Assembly (NCBI RefSeq): GCF_932526225.1
Contig: NC_064038.1
Span: forward strand, 11,533,070-11,593,069
Source: Nematostella vectensis
Taxonomy: Eukaryota > Cnidaria > Anthozoa > Actiniaria > Edwardsiidae
Direction: 5' to 3'
Length of the DNA stretch: 60,000 nucleotides
Under the pieces are notes generated by a model. It did not search any database. It saw only the letters and a program-made list of their open reading frames with translations, and was not told where the DNA came from. A program made the position numbers and the translations under genes. This document shows, piece after piece, positions 25,201 to 37,200 of this stretch; position 1 is the stretch's first letter; each line of letters starts with the position of its first letter.

Positions 25201-28200
25201 ACAAGAAAGGTTAGTTTTACTAGATCATTCGACGTTCACGAGAGGAACACGTGCGCAATAAAAAAGGAAGGTTAACTAGATCCCTCTTTGCCCTCGAGAC
25301 GATCACGTGCACAACAAGAAAGGCTAGTGTTACTATATCATTCCTCGTTCACGAGAGGAACACGTGCGCAATAAAAAAGGAAGGTTAACTAGATCCCTCT
25401 TTGCCCTCGAGACGATCACGTGCACAAGAAAGGCTAGTGTTACTATATCATTCCTCGTTCACGAGAGGAACACGTGCGCAATAAAAAAGGAAGGTTAACT
25501 AGATCCCTCTTTGCCCTCGAGACGATCACGTGCACAACAAGAAAGGCTAGTGTTACTATATCATTCCTCGTTCACGAGAGGAACACGTGCGCAATAAAAA
25601 AGGAAGGTTAACTAGATCCCTCTTTGCTCTCGAGACGATCACGTGCACAACAAGAAAGGTTAGTTTTACTAGATCATTCGACGTTTACGAGAGGAACACG
25701 TGCGCAATAAAAAAGGAAGGTTAACTAGATCCCTCTTTGCCCTCGAGACGATCACGTGCACAACAAGAAAGGCTAGTGTTACTATATCATTCCTCGTTCA
25801 CGAGAGGAACACGTGCGCAATAAAAAAGGAAGGTTAACTAGATCCCTCTTTGCCCTCGAGACGATCACGTGCACAAGAAAGGCTAGTGTTACTATATCAT
25901 TCCTCGTTCACGAGAGGAACACGTGCGCAATAAAAAAGGAAGGTTAACTAGATCACTCTTTGCTCTCGAGACGATCACGTGCACAACAAGAAAGGTTAGT
26001 TTTACTAGATCATTCGACGTTTACGAGAGGAACACGTGCGCAATAAAAAAGGAAGGTTAACTAGATCCCTCTTTGCCCTCGAGACGATCACGTGCACAAC
26101 AAGAAAGGTTAGTGTTACTATATCATTCCTCGTTTACGAGAGGAACACGTGCGCAATAACGAAGGAAGGTTAACTAGATCCCTCTTTGCTCTCGAGACGA
26201 TCACGTGCACAACAAGAAAGGCTAGTGTTACTATATCATTCCTCGTTTTCGAGAGGAACACGTGCGCAATAACGAAGGAAGGGTTGCTAGATCACTCTTT
26301 GCTCATGAGACGATCACGTGCACAACAAGAAAGGTTAGTGTTACTAGATCATTCGACGTTCACGAGAGGAACACGTGCGCAATAAAAAAGGAAGGTTAAC
26401 TAGATCCCTCTTTGCTCTCGAGACGATCACGTGCACAACAAGAAAGGTTAGTGTTACTATATCATTCCTCGTTTACGAGAGGAACACGTGCGCAATAACG
26501 AAGGAAGGGTTGCTAGATCACTCTTTGCTCATGAGACGATCACGTGCACAACAAGAAAGGCTAGTGTTACTATATCATTCCTCGTTTACGAGAGGAACAC
26601 GTGCGCAATAACGAAGGAAGGGTTGCTAGATCACTCTTTGCTCATGAGACGATCACGTGCACAACAAGAAAGGCTAGTGTTACTATATCATTCCTCGTTT
26701 ACGAGAGGAACACGTGCGCAATAACGAAGGAAGGGTTGCTAGATCACTCTTTGCTCATGAGACGATCACGTGCACAACAAGAAAGGTTAGTGTTACTATA
26801 TCATTCGTCGTTTACGAGAGGAACACGTGCGCAATAACGAAGGAAGGGTTGCTAGATCACTCTTTGCTCTCGAGACGATCACGTGCACAACAAGAAAGGT
26901 TAGTGTTACTATATCATTCCTCGTTTACGAGAGGAACACGTGCGCAATAACGAAGGAAGGGTTGCTAGATCACTCTTTGCTCTCGAGACGATCACGTGCA
27001 CAACAAGAAAGGTTAGTGTTACTATATCATTCCTCGTTTACAAGAGGAACACGTGCGCAATAACGAAGGAAGGGTTGCTAGATCACTCTTTGCTCTCGAG
27101 ACGATCACGTGCACAACAAGAAAGGTTAGTGTTACTATATCATTCGTCGTTTACGAGAGGAACACGTGCGCAATAATGAAGGAAGGGTTGCTAGATCACT
27201 CTTTGCTCTCGAGACGATCACGTGCACAAGAAAGGTTAGTGTTACTATATCATTCCTCGTTTACGAGAGGAACACGTGCGCAATAACGAAGGAAGGGTTG
27301 CTAGATCACTCTTTGCTCTCGAGACGATCACGTGCACAACAAGAAAGGTTAGTGTTACTATATCATTCCTCGTTTACGAGAGGAACACGTGCGCAATAAC
27401 GAAGGAAGGGTTGCTAGATCACTCTTTGCTCTCGAGACGATCACGTGCACAACAAGAAAGGTTAGTGTTACTATATCATTCCTCGTTTACGAGAGGAACA
27501 CGTGCGCAATAACGAAGGAAGGGTTGATACCCAAGGAAGGCAAGTGCTAGTTGATCACTCCTCGTTCACGAAAATGAGAAAGTATTACTAGATCATTCTT
27601 TGTTCACAAGACGATCACTTTCGAGAAAGTTGTGTATAAACGGTTATATAATTTCCTGATTAAATATGATATTCCATCAAATAACCAATATGGTTTTAGA
27701 AATTACCATTCGACAGCTCTTGCACTCCTTCATTTATACGATACTCTATCTAGTGCTATTGATTATAAAAATATACTCTAGGCGTTTTTATTGATCTGTC
27801 AAAGGCGTTTGACACGGTCAATCATGGCATTTTACTAGCGAAATTGCATAACTATGGAATACGTGGAACTCCTCTCAAATGGTTTGAAAGTTATCTTTCA
27901 GATAGAGAGCAGTTTGTAAATTTTAATGGCGTTTCTTCCTTTCGTAAATTAGTGAAGTGCGGTGTCCCACAAGGCAGCGTGCTCGGGCCGCTTCTCTTTC
28001 TGATTTATATCAATGATATATGTAGCGTTTCAACCGTCTTAGACATACTTTTATTTGCTGATGATACAAGTATATTTTTCTCCCATAAAAACTTAGACTC
28101 ATTATGTCTCACAATCAATAATGAACTTACCAAATTAACAGATTGGTTTTGTGCAAACAAGTTATCTATAAATATAAAAAAATCAAACTATATTATCTTT

Positions 28201-31200
28201 AGGCCACGGCAAAAAAGGCAAAACCTTGATATAAAGGTCACCTTAGGTGATCAGAATATAAAGCGAGTCAAAGAAACAGTATTTTTAGGTGTTATTCTTG
28301 ACGAACACTCGCGTAAGGTTTCAAAAGCTGTAGGAATTATGTATAAAGCAAGTTTTTGCCTTTCAAAGCAATCACTATTGACGTTGTATTATTCTTTGTT
28401 ATATCCATACTTGCAATACTGTGTTAGTGTTTGGGGATCCACTTGTCCATCTAATTTAAATCGTATTCTCATGCTCCAAAAACGAGCAATACGTATAATT
28501 GTTGGATCATCCTATGATGCACACACTGATCCGATATATAGGAATCTAAACATATTGAAATTCAATTATTTATTTTTATTTCAAATAGGTAAGTTAATGT
28601 ATCAATTTAAAAATAGGTTACTTCCCCAAACATTTAACAGGATATTTCAATTGAACTCTCAAATTCACGATTATTACACGAGAAGCTCTAACTTGCTCCA
28701 TATTTCAAAGTTTAAAACAAATATACATAAGTTTGCGTTAAGACATCAGGGACCTAAATATTTCAATTCATTGTCTGATATTCAGTCTGCCAAAACGCTT
28801 AACTCTTTTTGTAATAAGTTAAAGACTTCTCTTATTAACTCTTAATTTTTTTTTTGTTTCTCGATTTGTGTTTGTGTGTGTGTGTTTTTTATATAAGTAT
28901 GAAAAAAAATATGAAAGCTCTCCTAACAAATATTTATATAATTAATCTGACTGTCCGAACTATTAAATATGTATTTTCTGTTAAGATTTAGGAGGTCCGT
29001 CTCGTATAAGCCTTGCGGTTTCTTACGGTCCTCCTTGTCACACTATGTAAATTATTATATTATTATCTTTATTTTAAAAAATGTATTAAGTGACAAAACA
29101 ATAGACTGAAACTGAAACGTACACAACAGGGAAGTTAAGCAATAGAAAGCAACGACGATAACTAAAACATTGTGGCCTAATCAGCAAAATATCGGCATGA
29201 AATTTGAAAAACGTTTACAACGCCTTTTATTTCTAACCCTCCTTAGATTCAAGCCATCAGTTTAATAATTTGTTTTTATTCCATCGGTTTCATTCAATGC
29301 TATTTGATTTGTGTTTGATAGAAGACTTCCAGGATGAGCTGAAAGAACTTCCTGAACCGACCTCTGGGCGAAGCAGCCTCGACGACTCCATTCCCGTTGG
29401 CGACCCTTTGCCGGAGAGTAGCCGATCAAACTCGGAGATCTCGACAACTCCTCGGTTTACTTTGGGCAGCGCCACGAGTTGCGAGCTGGACGCCGTGTCT
29501 CAGAATCCGGCTGCTGCTGCTGATGTTGTCAACCTTGTCGTTGGCTCTGCGATGCAAGGTACAGTGCGCATGGGTAAGGGGCCGACAATTTGACTTTTGA
29601 GGGGGGGGGGGGGAGGGGGAGTTTTTTTTTTAAATATCCTGCACCAATTGGTGGACAAAAAAAATTCCTGCATCGGTAACAAATTTCTTGCACGCCAAAT
29701 GCTTTGGGGGTGTTTTCATTGGTCACCGTCTTGCGGAGATATGGTCTTGTTGGAAAACATTTCAGTGCTGGCCAATGAAACGGTTCAGGGATTTGGAATG
29801 ACGGAAGCCATAGGGTAAAGCTGTCATCCTTGCGCGATGCTCCTGCTTGGCAAGGGTCCTCAAGAAAGCCTTCGACCCTGTCCCCCCGTATCCGTTTTCG
29901 TTTAAAAACGCAACCTTTTTGTTCCATTTTCAAAAAGATCTGCGTCCACACGAAGCGTTTTCATTTTGATACGACCCGTCCCCACGAAAACGCAAAAACG
30001 ATACGAAAACGATAACAAGCTCTACAGCGCATGCGTACTCGCGCGCCAAGTGGACTGGACCTGAGTTATCACGCAATCGTTTTCGAAAGATTCCGTTTCC
30101 CTCTCCACGTCACCGAGGGGTATCGTTTTCAAATTGTTCCACTCTAGAGATCGTTTTCAAATCGTTCCGTTTTCGATCATCGTTTTCGCGCTTCCGTGTG
30201 GACGATACCCGCATCCGTAACAAAAAGGTTGCGTTTCCAAACGAAAACGGATACGTGGGGACGGGGTCTTATTGTATCTGCCCATACTTTTATTTCAGTA
30301 TACTTAAGACCTGTGTCGACGCCTTGTCTGATTCGAGGTTCGTGTTTCCCTGAATTTTACAGGCGCTGCTGCTACCCCATCGACCGCCAACACCCCGCTG
30401 CCGTCTGTCAGCACTGCCTCGCCCCAAGTGATAGATACTCCACCTGAAGCCGTCTCTTCTTCATCTCAGCCTCCCACAGAAACCCCTTCTCCTCCTCAGA
30501 CCAACGCTGAGGTCTCGTCCACTCCCGAGACCCAGCAAGACTCGTCGAGCTTGCCTGATTTCACGGTGCCGTTGCTGGAGATGGGATTCTCACGGCGTCA
30601 CGTGTTGCATGCCATGCAAGCGACCGGGACGCGACCAGGCGCCGACACGCGGATGATCAACGTCATGGTCACGTGGCTACTTGAGCATACCGTCTCGGAC
30701 GATGGGGTGAGTTCTTTTTTAAATAATGGTACATTATTGTGTTGTCTAAGGGCAAGGTAGCAAGGGGAGGGGGGCAATCCTTAAAGCTAAGGGCGTGCCA
30801 TTATAATGTTGAAATGGTGAAAATTTCAGTCTATACGAAACGGACACCAGCACCCCTGAAAACCCAAAAATTGGTAGTGCACGTTTCGTGTTATTTATCG
30901 TTATTTTGGAGACTGGGCGCATATTTCTTGTGATATTGGAGAGGGGCGCATATTTTTCGTAATATTGGAGAGGGTTCGCTTTTCGACGCTTATTCAAAAC
31001 TATGGTGCTTCTCGTGGTGTTGTTCTTGTTTAACCCTAGGTGGTTTGCGATGTTAAGTGTTGATGGCTGTTATGTTCTAATTATCCCTCAGATTGTTCCC
31101 GCTGAGAAGGCTGTATGTTTTTCTCTCATGTGGTAGATGCGGTGATATGATTATGTTGGAAGATAAACTCGGGCTGTTATTCTAGTTATTCTAGTTAAAG

Positions 31201-34200
31201 AGGGGCAATCACGCCGCCATTTTATGCTCCTGCTCAATTGCGAGTCACACAAAGAATCCATTTCCATCGGCTAATTCAAGCGAGTAACCAAGAAATTTTC
31301 ATTTAAATATCGTCAAAAACATATCAGACTTCATGCGAAGATTGTTATTTTGAAGATTCCTTGCGATGAAAAACAAAAACAAAGGAGTGCTTGATCGCCA
31401 TTCTTTAACCTTTTGCCATTGTTCTTGTTCTTAAGGGCGAGCTGACGTGTGGGCCGTCTGAAGAGATTTGTAGATCAGACTCGGAGCCTGAGCCAGCGCC
31501 AGCGATGTATTTTTCTGAGCCTTCCCCACAGCAACTCTCACATCCACTTGAAGGTAAGGGAATCGTTCACGTCAAAGAATGCTAAAGAGCATCGATCACA
31601 TACGGTCGCAAGCGCTCGTAAAGGGTTATATGGAAAGCACTTTGCGACTGTGCGATCGTTCGGTCAAACTAGCTGCGATCGAGTAGGATCTTATGGAAAC
31701 CACTTTGCGACATTGCAGATCGTTCGGTTAAACTAGCTGCGATCGAGTAGGATCTTATGGAAACCACTTTGCGACTGTGTGATCGTTCGGTTAAACTAGC
31801 TGCGATCGAGTAGGATCTTATGGAAACCACTTTGCGCGATCGTTCGGTTAAACTAGCTGCGATCGAGTAGGTTCTTATGGAAACCACTTTGCGACTGCGA
31901 ATCGTTCGGTCAAACTAGCTGCGATCGAGTAGGTTCTTATAGAAACCACTTTGCGACTGTGCGATCGTTCGGTTAAACTAGCTGCAATCGAGTAGGTTCT
32001 TATGGAAACCACTTTGCGACTGTGCGATCGTTCGGTTAAACTAGCTGCGATCGAGTAGGATCTTATGGAAACCACTTTGCGACTGTGCGATCGTTCGGTC
32101 AAACTAGCTGCGATCGAGTAGGTTCTTATGGAAACCACTTTGGTACTGTGCGATCGTTCGGTCAAACTAGCTGCGATCGAGTGGGTTTTTATGGATATAC
32201 ATAATACAACCTTTTTATCAATAAATAGTGCGCTCACGGTCGAACGTAGCACACAAGAAGTTGTTGTTTTATTTTCATTGTGGTGTTATCAAATTTCTTG
32301 ACCGCCCCCCCCCCCCTTAAAAAACATAATATTAATAATGAGTCAATTACAAAAGGAAGGCCAATGGCACCGCCAGTTTAAAGCATACATTTCCATCGGC
32401 TAATTAACATCGGCAAGTATCGAGTAACTTATAATCAAATATTGTGAATAAAGTACCAGGCTTCAATCGTGGATGGTAATTTAAAGGCTGCCTTGTAAGT
32501 AAACTGTTACAAGGAGTGGTTGGTCTACATTCTTAAAATTTAATGTATTAAGACATGTATCACTTGTATAGATCTATGTCACCTACTTGATTGCCTTCCT
32601 TGTTTAGATGTGATCCCCACGCAAAGTTCAAGCGACATGCTGGATCGCCCAGACAATTTCGAGGAAGCGGACATGGATCTGGAAGATAGCGACTTCGAGC
32701 CCGGCTCAGACAGGGAGTTACTCGGGCTTTTCTTCCCCGAGGTAAAGTGCTTCCATAAGTTGGTCCCATATTATAGCCGGTTTACTGCAGTTTTAAACAT
32801 TCTGCGAACGATTCACCGACGATTTCCAACAGCTAGATCTTTAAAGACTTGCTCATTCATCAACAATTTAGAAGTAACCTTATAGAAGTAATTTCAGCTC
32901 ATTTTTAAAATTGTGTCGATTTAAATGAATGTGTGTATATATAAATGAAAGATGCTAGCTGGATTCCTTATAATTCCCTTGCCGTTGAACCGCATGTTAC
33001 AGAATACTTCACCTTGTACCGGCGTTACTGTAAATATACCACATTTAAAGTAGATTTAAGCAATTTTTCACTATTGCAATATTCCCTGTCTCTTTTCCAC
33101 AGCTCTCGGGCCAGTCAGCCGAACAAGAAAACCACCTGACGTGCGACATCTGCCAGGTAACCGTGCCTCAATTCAACAAGCACATGCGCACGCACCACCC
33201 AGGGTGTGGTGGCAACTGCAGTCGCCATGGTTACCGCAGCGATGGCGTGTACACGGACGGCTGGTTTGGCGGGATCTGCGGCACAGGGTTACCGTATTAC
33301 TTGATGTGCCCGGAGTGCAGAGACCGCTATTTGGCGAAGGCGGAGGAATTAAGGACCCTCGCGGCCATCAAGGGGGCCAACATGTGAGTGATTTTTTTCG
33401 CGTTTTTTTCTTACATCGCGAATACTAAAACCTTACATATACATCATGCACATATTAAAAAAAATGGCAGTCGAAGTCCATTTGCTGTAGCACTCGGTGC
33501 ATCAGGGGTCTTTAATAAAGAAACAATAAGCGAAAATACAAAAGTTTTATTGCAAAGTTGTAGCATTCTTATTTATTTGCCTGTGAACATCCACATGGCT
33601 TTCGGAGACCAGGATTCCTCCTTTTATTCGTTACCCATAAACCCTTACGTGAATCCGTGTCTTGTAAGGATTCTCAAGTGAGTGCAACTTCATTTGATAT
33701 AAGTCTATACATTTTTTTTTTCACAAGAATCATCGGTGTTCCATGTTATTTGGAAATGTCAAAAAATGTACCCAAGGTCGGCGAAATAAGAACACACAAT
33801 ATTATGCGTGGTTCTTTTCTTTGGTAGACTATCCGTTCTTGAGATATGATTGATGCAACAAATCATGTAAATGTAGTAATTCTTGGGCAATTTCAGACAA
33901 TTTTCAGAGTCAATTTTCAGACAATTTTCAATATCCCAAGAACGGATTTTCTGCTAAAAAGTACCAAAACTTTTATATTACGTAAGGAACCTCTAGGCAA
34001 AACATCAAACAAAAATAAGCCAATACAACCTTATAATTTGAACTTTTGCGCGCGTACAAACGTGTTTTTCACTTTGTCTAATGGTGTGTTATCGGGCACT
34101 TTAAATCTCTTTAAACCTTTTAGATTCTTTATTATATACGGTGCTTCGCCCACGCCGTCGAATGACCAATAACAATTTGCGTTATGCACGCTCATGTTTG

Positions 34201-37200
34201 AAGATTTTCATTTGTACAGCCTAAAATGACATTTCTCGTGGTTCTCCTTGTTGGCAGTTCGTATAACGATGCCAAGCTGCTAATGGAAGCGCCAGATCTG
34301 CTGGGTCCACGTGACACTATCCCAGACGGTAAGGGGACTAGCGTTCAGGGTAATGTTTCTCGAAATTACGTTATGACCCATACCAGAGTCTGCTATGGAC
34401 GTGACGTGACAAAACGTGACGTCCCATTACATAACCATACCAGAGTATGCTATGGTGGTGGCGTGACGTGTCCCATTACATACCATGTCAGACTTTGCCA
34501 TTGGCGTGACGTTATGTGTCCTATTACAATGGGCGTGACGTTACATGTGCATGACATACCCATACCAGACTTTGCCATTGGCGTGACGTTATGTGTCCTA
34601 TTACAATGGGCGTGACGTTACATGTGCATAACATACCCATACCAGACTTTGCCATTGGCGTGACGTTATGTGTCCTATTACAATGGGCGTGACGTTACAT
34701 GTGCATAACATACCCATACCAGACTTTGCCATTGGCAAGACGTTATGTGTCCCATTATGTACCCATGCAGACTATGCTATGGGAGTGACTTTTTAACAGA
34801 AATTTTAACTTAAAAACATATTGTTTAGAAAGAGAAAACATTGGCTGCAAGAATTACATTTAGATATATTTTTTTAGAGAGAGGTATAGATAGTAGAAGC
34901 CCATCATGAAAAGGGATGTAAAATACTGTTTGAAAGTTTGCTAACCTCCTGTCTTTTTTTAGACGAAGAAGGTACAGACGACAAGCCGTCCCCACGCCAC
35001 GCCTCAACTCACAGTGATAACATTCTCGCCTCGCTTGGTCTGACCGAATGCAAACCTGTGGCTGCAGTTGTTGAGTTTGAGGAGGACGACCCTCTCGGCG
35101 CAAACCTGGTCAGCAGTACGCCGTACTACCGCATGAGCACGTGCTCTGAGGCGACAGCTGAGAGTTCCCGGATTTCGACTCGGACGCTGGGAGAACAGGC
35201 TTCTGCGATTATGTCAACTCATGACAGGTCATTTCTCAATCAGTGGAAAAAATAACGAGAAAAATTTCGTAATGATTGGAATAAGCGCCCTCCTTTAAAT
35301 AAACACCCCGTCCGGCCCAATAAGCGTTCATCTAGACCCATTTTTTTTTAAATAAGCGCCCGCACCGCCACCCTAAAAGAAGATTCAGATCAACAGAAAC
35401 ACCACTCGAATGGTGTACATCTCGAGGATGCTGCGCCCGCGAATATAGATATTGATAAAAGGGACTGTGAAGACAATATTGTCATCGGTTTATGAACAAT
35501 GGAACCCCCATGAATGTACCGTATTAATTCCAAAACAGTTTTACTGTTGTTTCAGGAAATCGCAAACAAAGTTATTCCAAATTGTTTCATCAGAAGCTGG
35601 TATTCTTTGACCAAATGAAATAAGCTCCCCCTCCTCTATAAGCGCCCACTCTCCAAAAAACGCCCCTCAAAAGGAAAGAATAATTGGGGCGATAATTTGA
35701 ATAATTACGGTAGCAATATTGATAAAATCATTCATTTGAGATTAATTCTTTTAAATTCGCAGCTGGCGGGACCCGAAATCGAAATCGTTTAACAGTTTAT
35801 TATAGATTATCGCCATCAAGGTTCCATTATATTCGCCAGGATCAAGGATCTTTCAAATTTTACCTTGTTATTCTAAAGTCAGGCTCGGGGTTGACTTCCT
35901 GAATATTTAATCCTTGAATCTGTGACTGCTAGGGATGAATAACCAGGGCTTTACCATGTTTTGTTATGTTCTTAGCATGGTTAATTCCAGCCTGAAAATT
36001 CTTATTATAATTTTTGTTTTTAATGTAAAAATGATGGTTACCATTGTATCCACAGAGCCCTCGCCCTTAAGCGCATCACGGTAGCTGCCCAGATCACTCT
36101 TTCCCGAGAGCTTGTACTGAGCATGCTCAGTCTTCTCTGTACCTCTGCACCGCCCGGCTACCTCCCACATGGACTAAAAATCCTCGGCGTTAGTGACGCA
36201 AAGACGTTGGTCGATCTAATGAGACTTGTAGCCGCTGGCCGGATATCTAGTATCTGCAGCAGCGGAAGTCCATGTTCCGGGCTCGTGCCCAGTGATCTCC
36301 TGAAGGTCTTAAGTAAGGCTGTGTGCGCCTTGGTGACTAGCGATCAGGCCTCCTCGCGGCTGCTTTTGGATTTGTGCGTGGATGACCTGATGACTTCAGC
36401 GATCGGTAAGTTTGCGCACACACTCCGCTAGTGGTTGAGGCGTGCACTTGCTGACGCCAAGTGTGCGTATGTCCTCTATAACACATGGACCGTTGCCCAA
36501 TCAGAGCTCGCGATGAACGAGTGTCGTTGGATAAAAACTGATAAATCAACCCTTATACTAATCGGCATTTTTACTGTGCTCATAGCCCCAAAGTCTCGAG
36601 AGCTAGCATCTAAGAAGAGCCTGCTTTATCAGAGGGCAGTGGCAACAGAAAGCGACCCATGCGCATCCGACGTGAAGGCTCTTAGTCTGCCAAACTTCAT
36701 GGTGACTCAAGCTTTGGTTGATCTGCTCGCAGCTACTGGAGGTATGCGCTCTCCTCTCTTTTCAGCTGAATTTATTGCTTTCTGTTTGTTCCAGTCAAAT
36801 TGGAAAAGAAACTATTAATTAAATAATTAATTGTTAATTAATTAATTAATAATAAAAACTGTGAATAGCTTTTGTATTGGATCATTCAAGAGCGTCTATC
36901 TTTGTGCTAAAGGTTTGATTCATTGTCGCAAATGTGACTCAATAAATGCTATATCATTTTTGTTCTTGTTATTATTCAGGAAAATCATCTGTAGGTAGAG
37001 TCGGAGGCATGACAGATCCCGTCCCCCTCCCCCTGGTGAACGCACTGTCCGCCTGCTGTCTATCGTCATGGTTACCGACACAGCACCGGAAGTGGGCGTC
37101 CATGGAACTGGTGCGGACTCTAGCGTGTAAGAGCAAACGGAAACAGAATGAGCAGCTGGCGGGTAGCCTGTGTGCCGATCTAAACGGTTAGTACTGGTCT

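Noticed and set aside
23339-27512. Series of ~78-codon frames every 113 bases
   Set aside because: They are the same satellite unit read in one frame, using GTG as an apparent start. There are no start or splice features of their own.
31620-32215. CRISPR-like or origin-iteron array
   Set aside because: It is a head-to-tail 63-base minisatellite without spacers in a eukaryotic intron.
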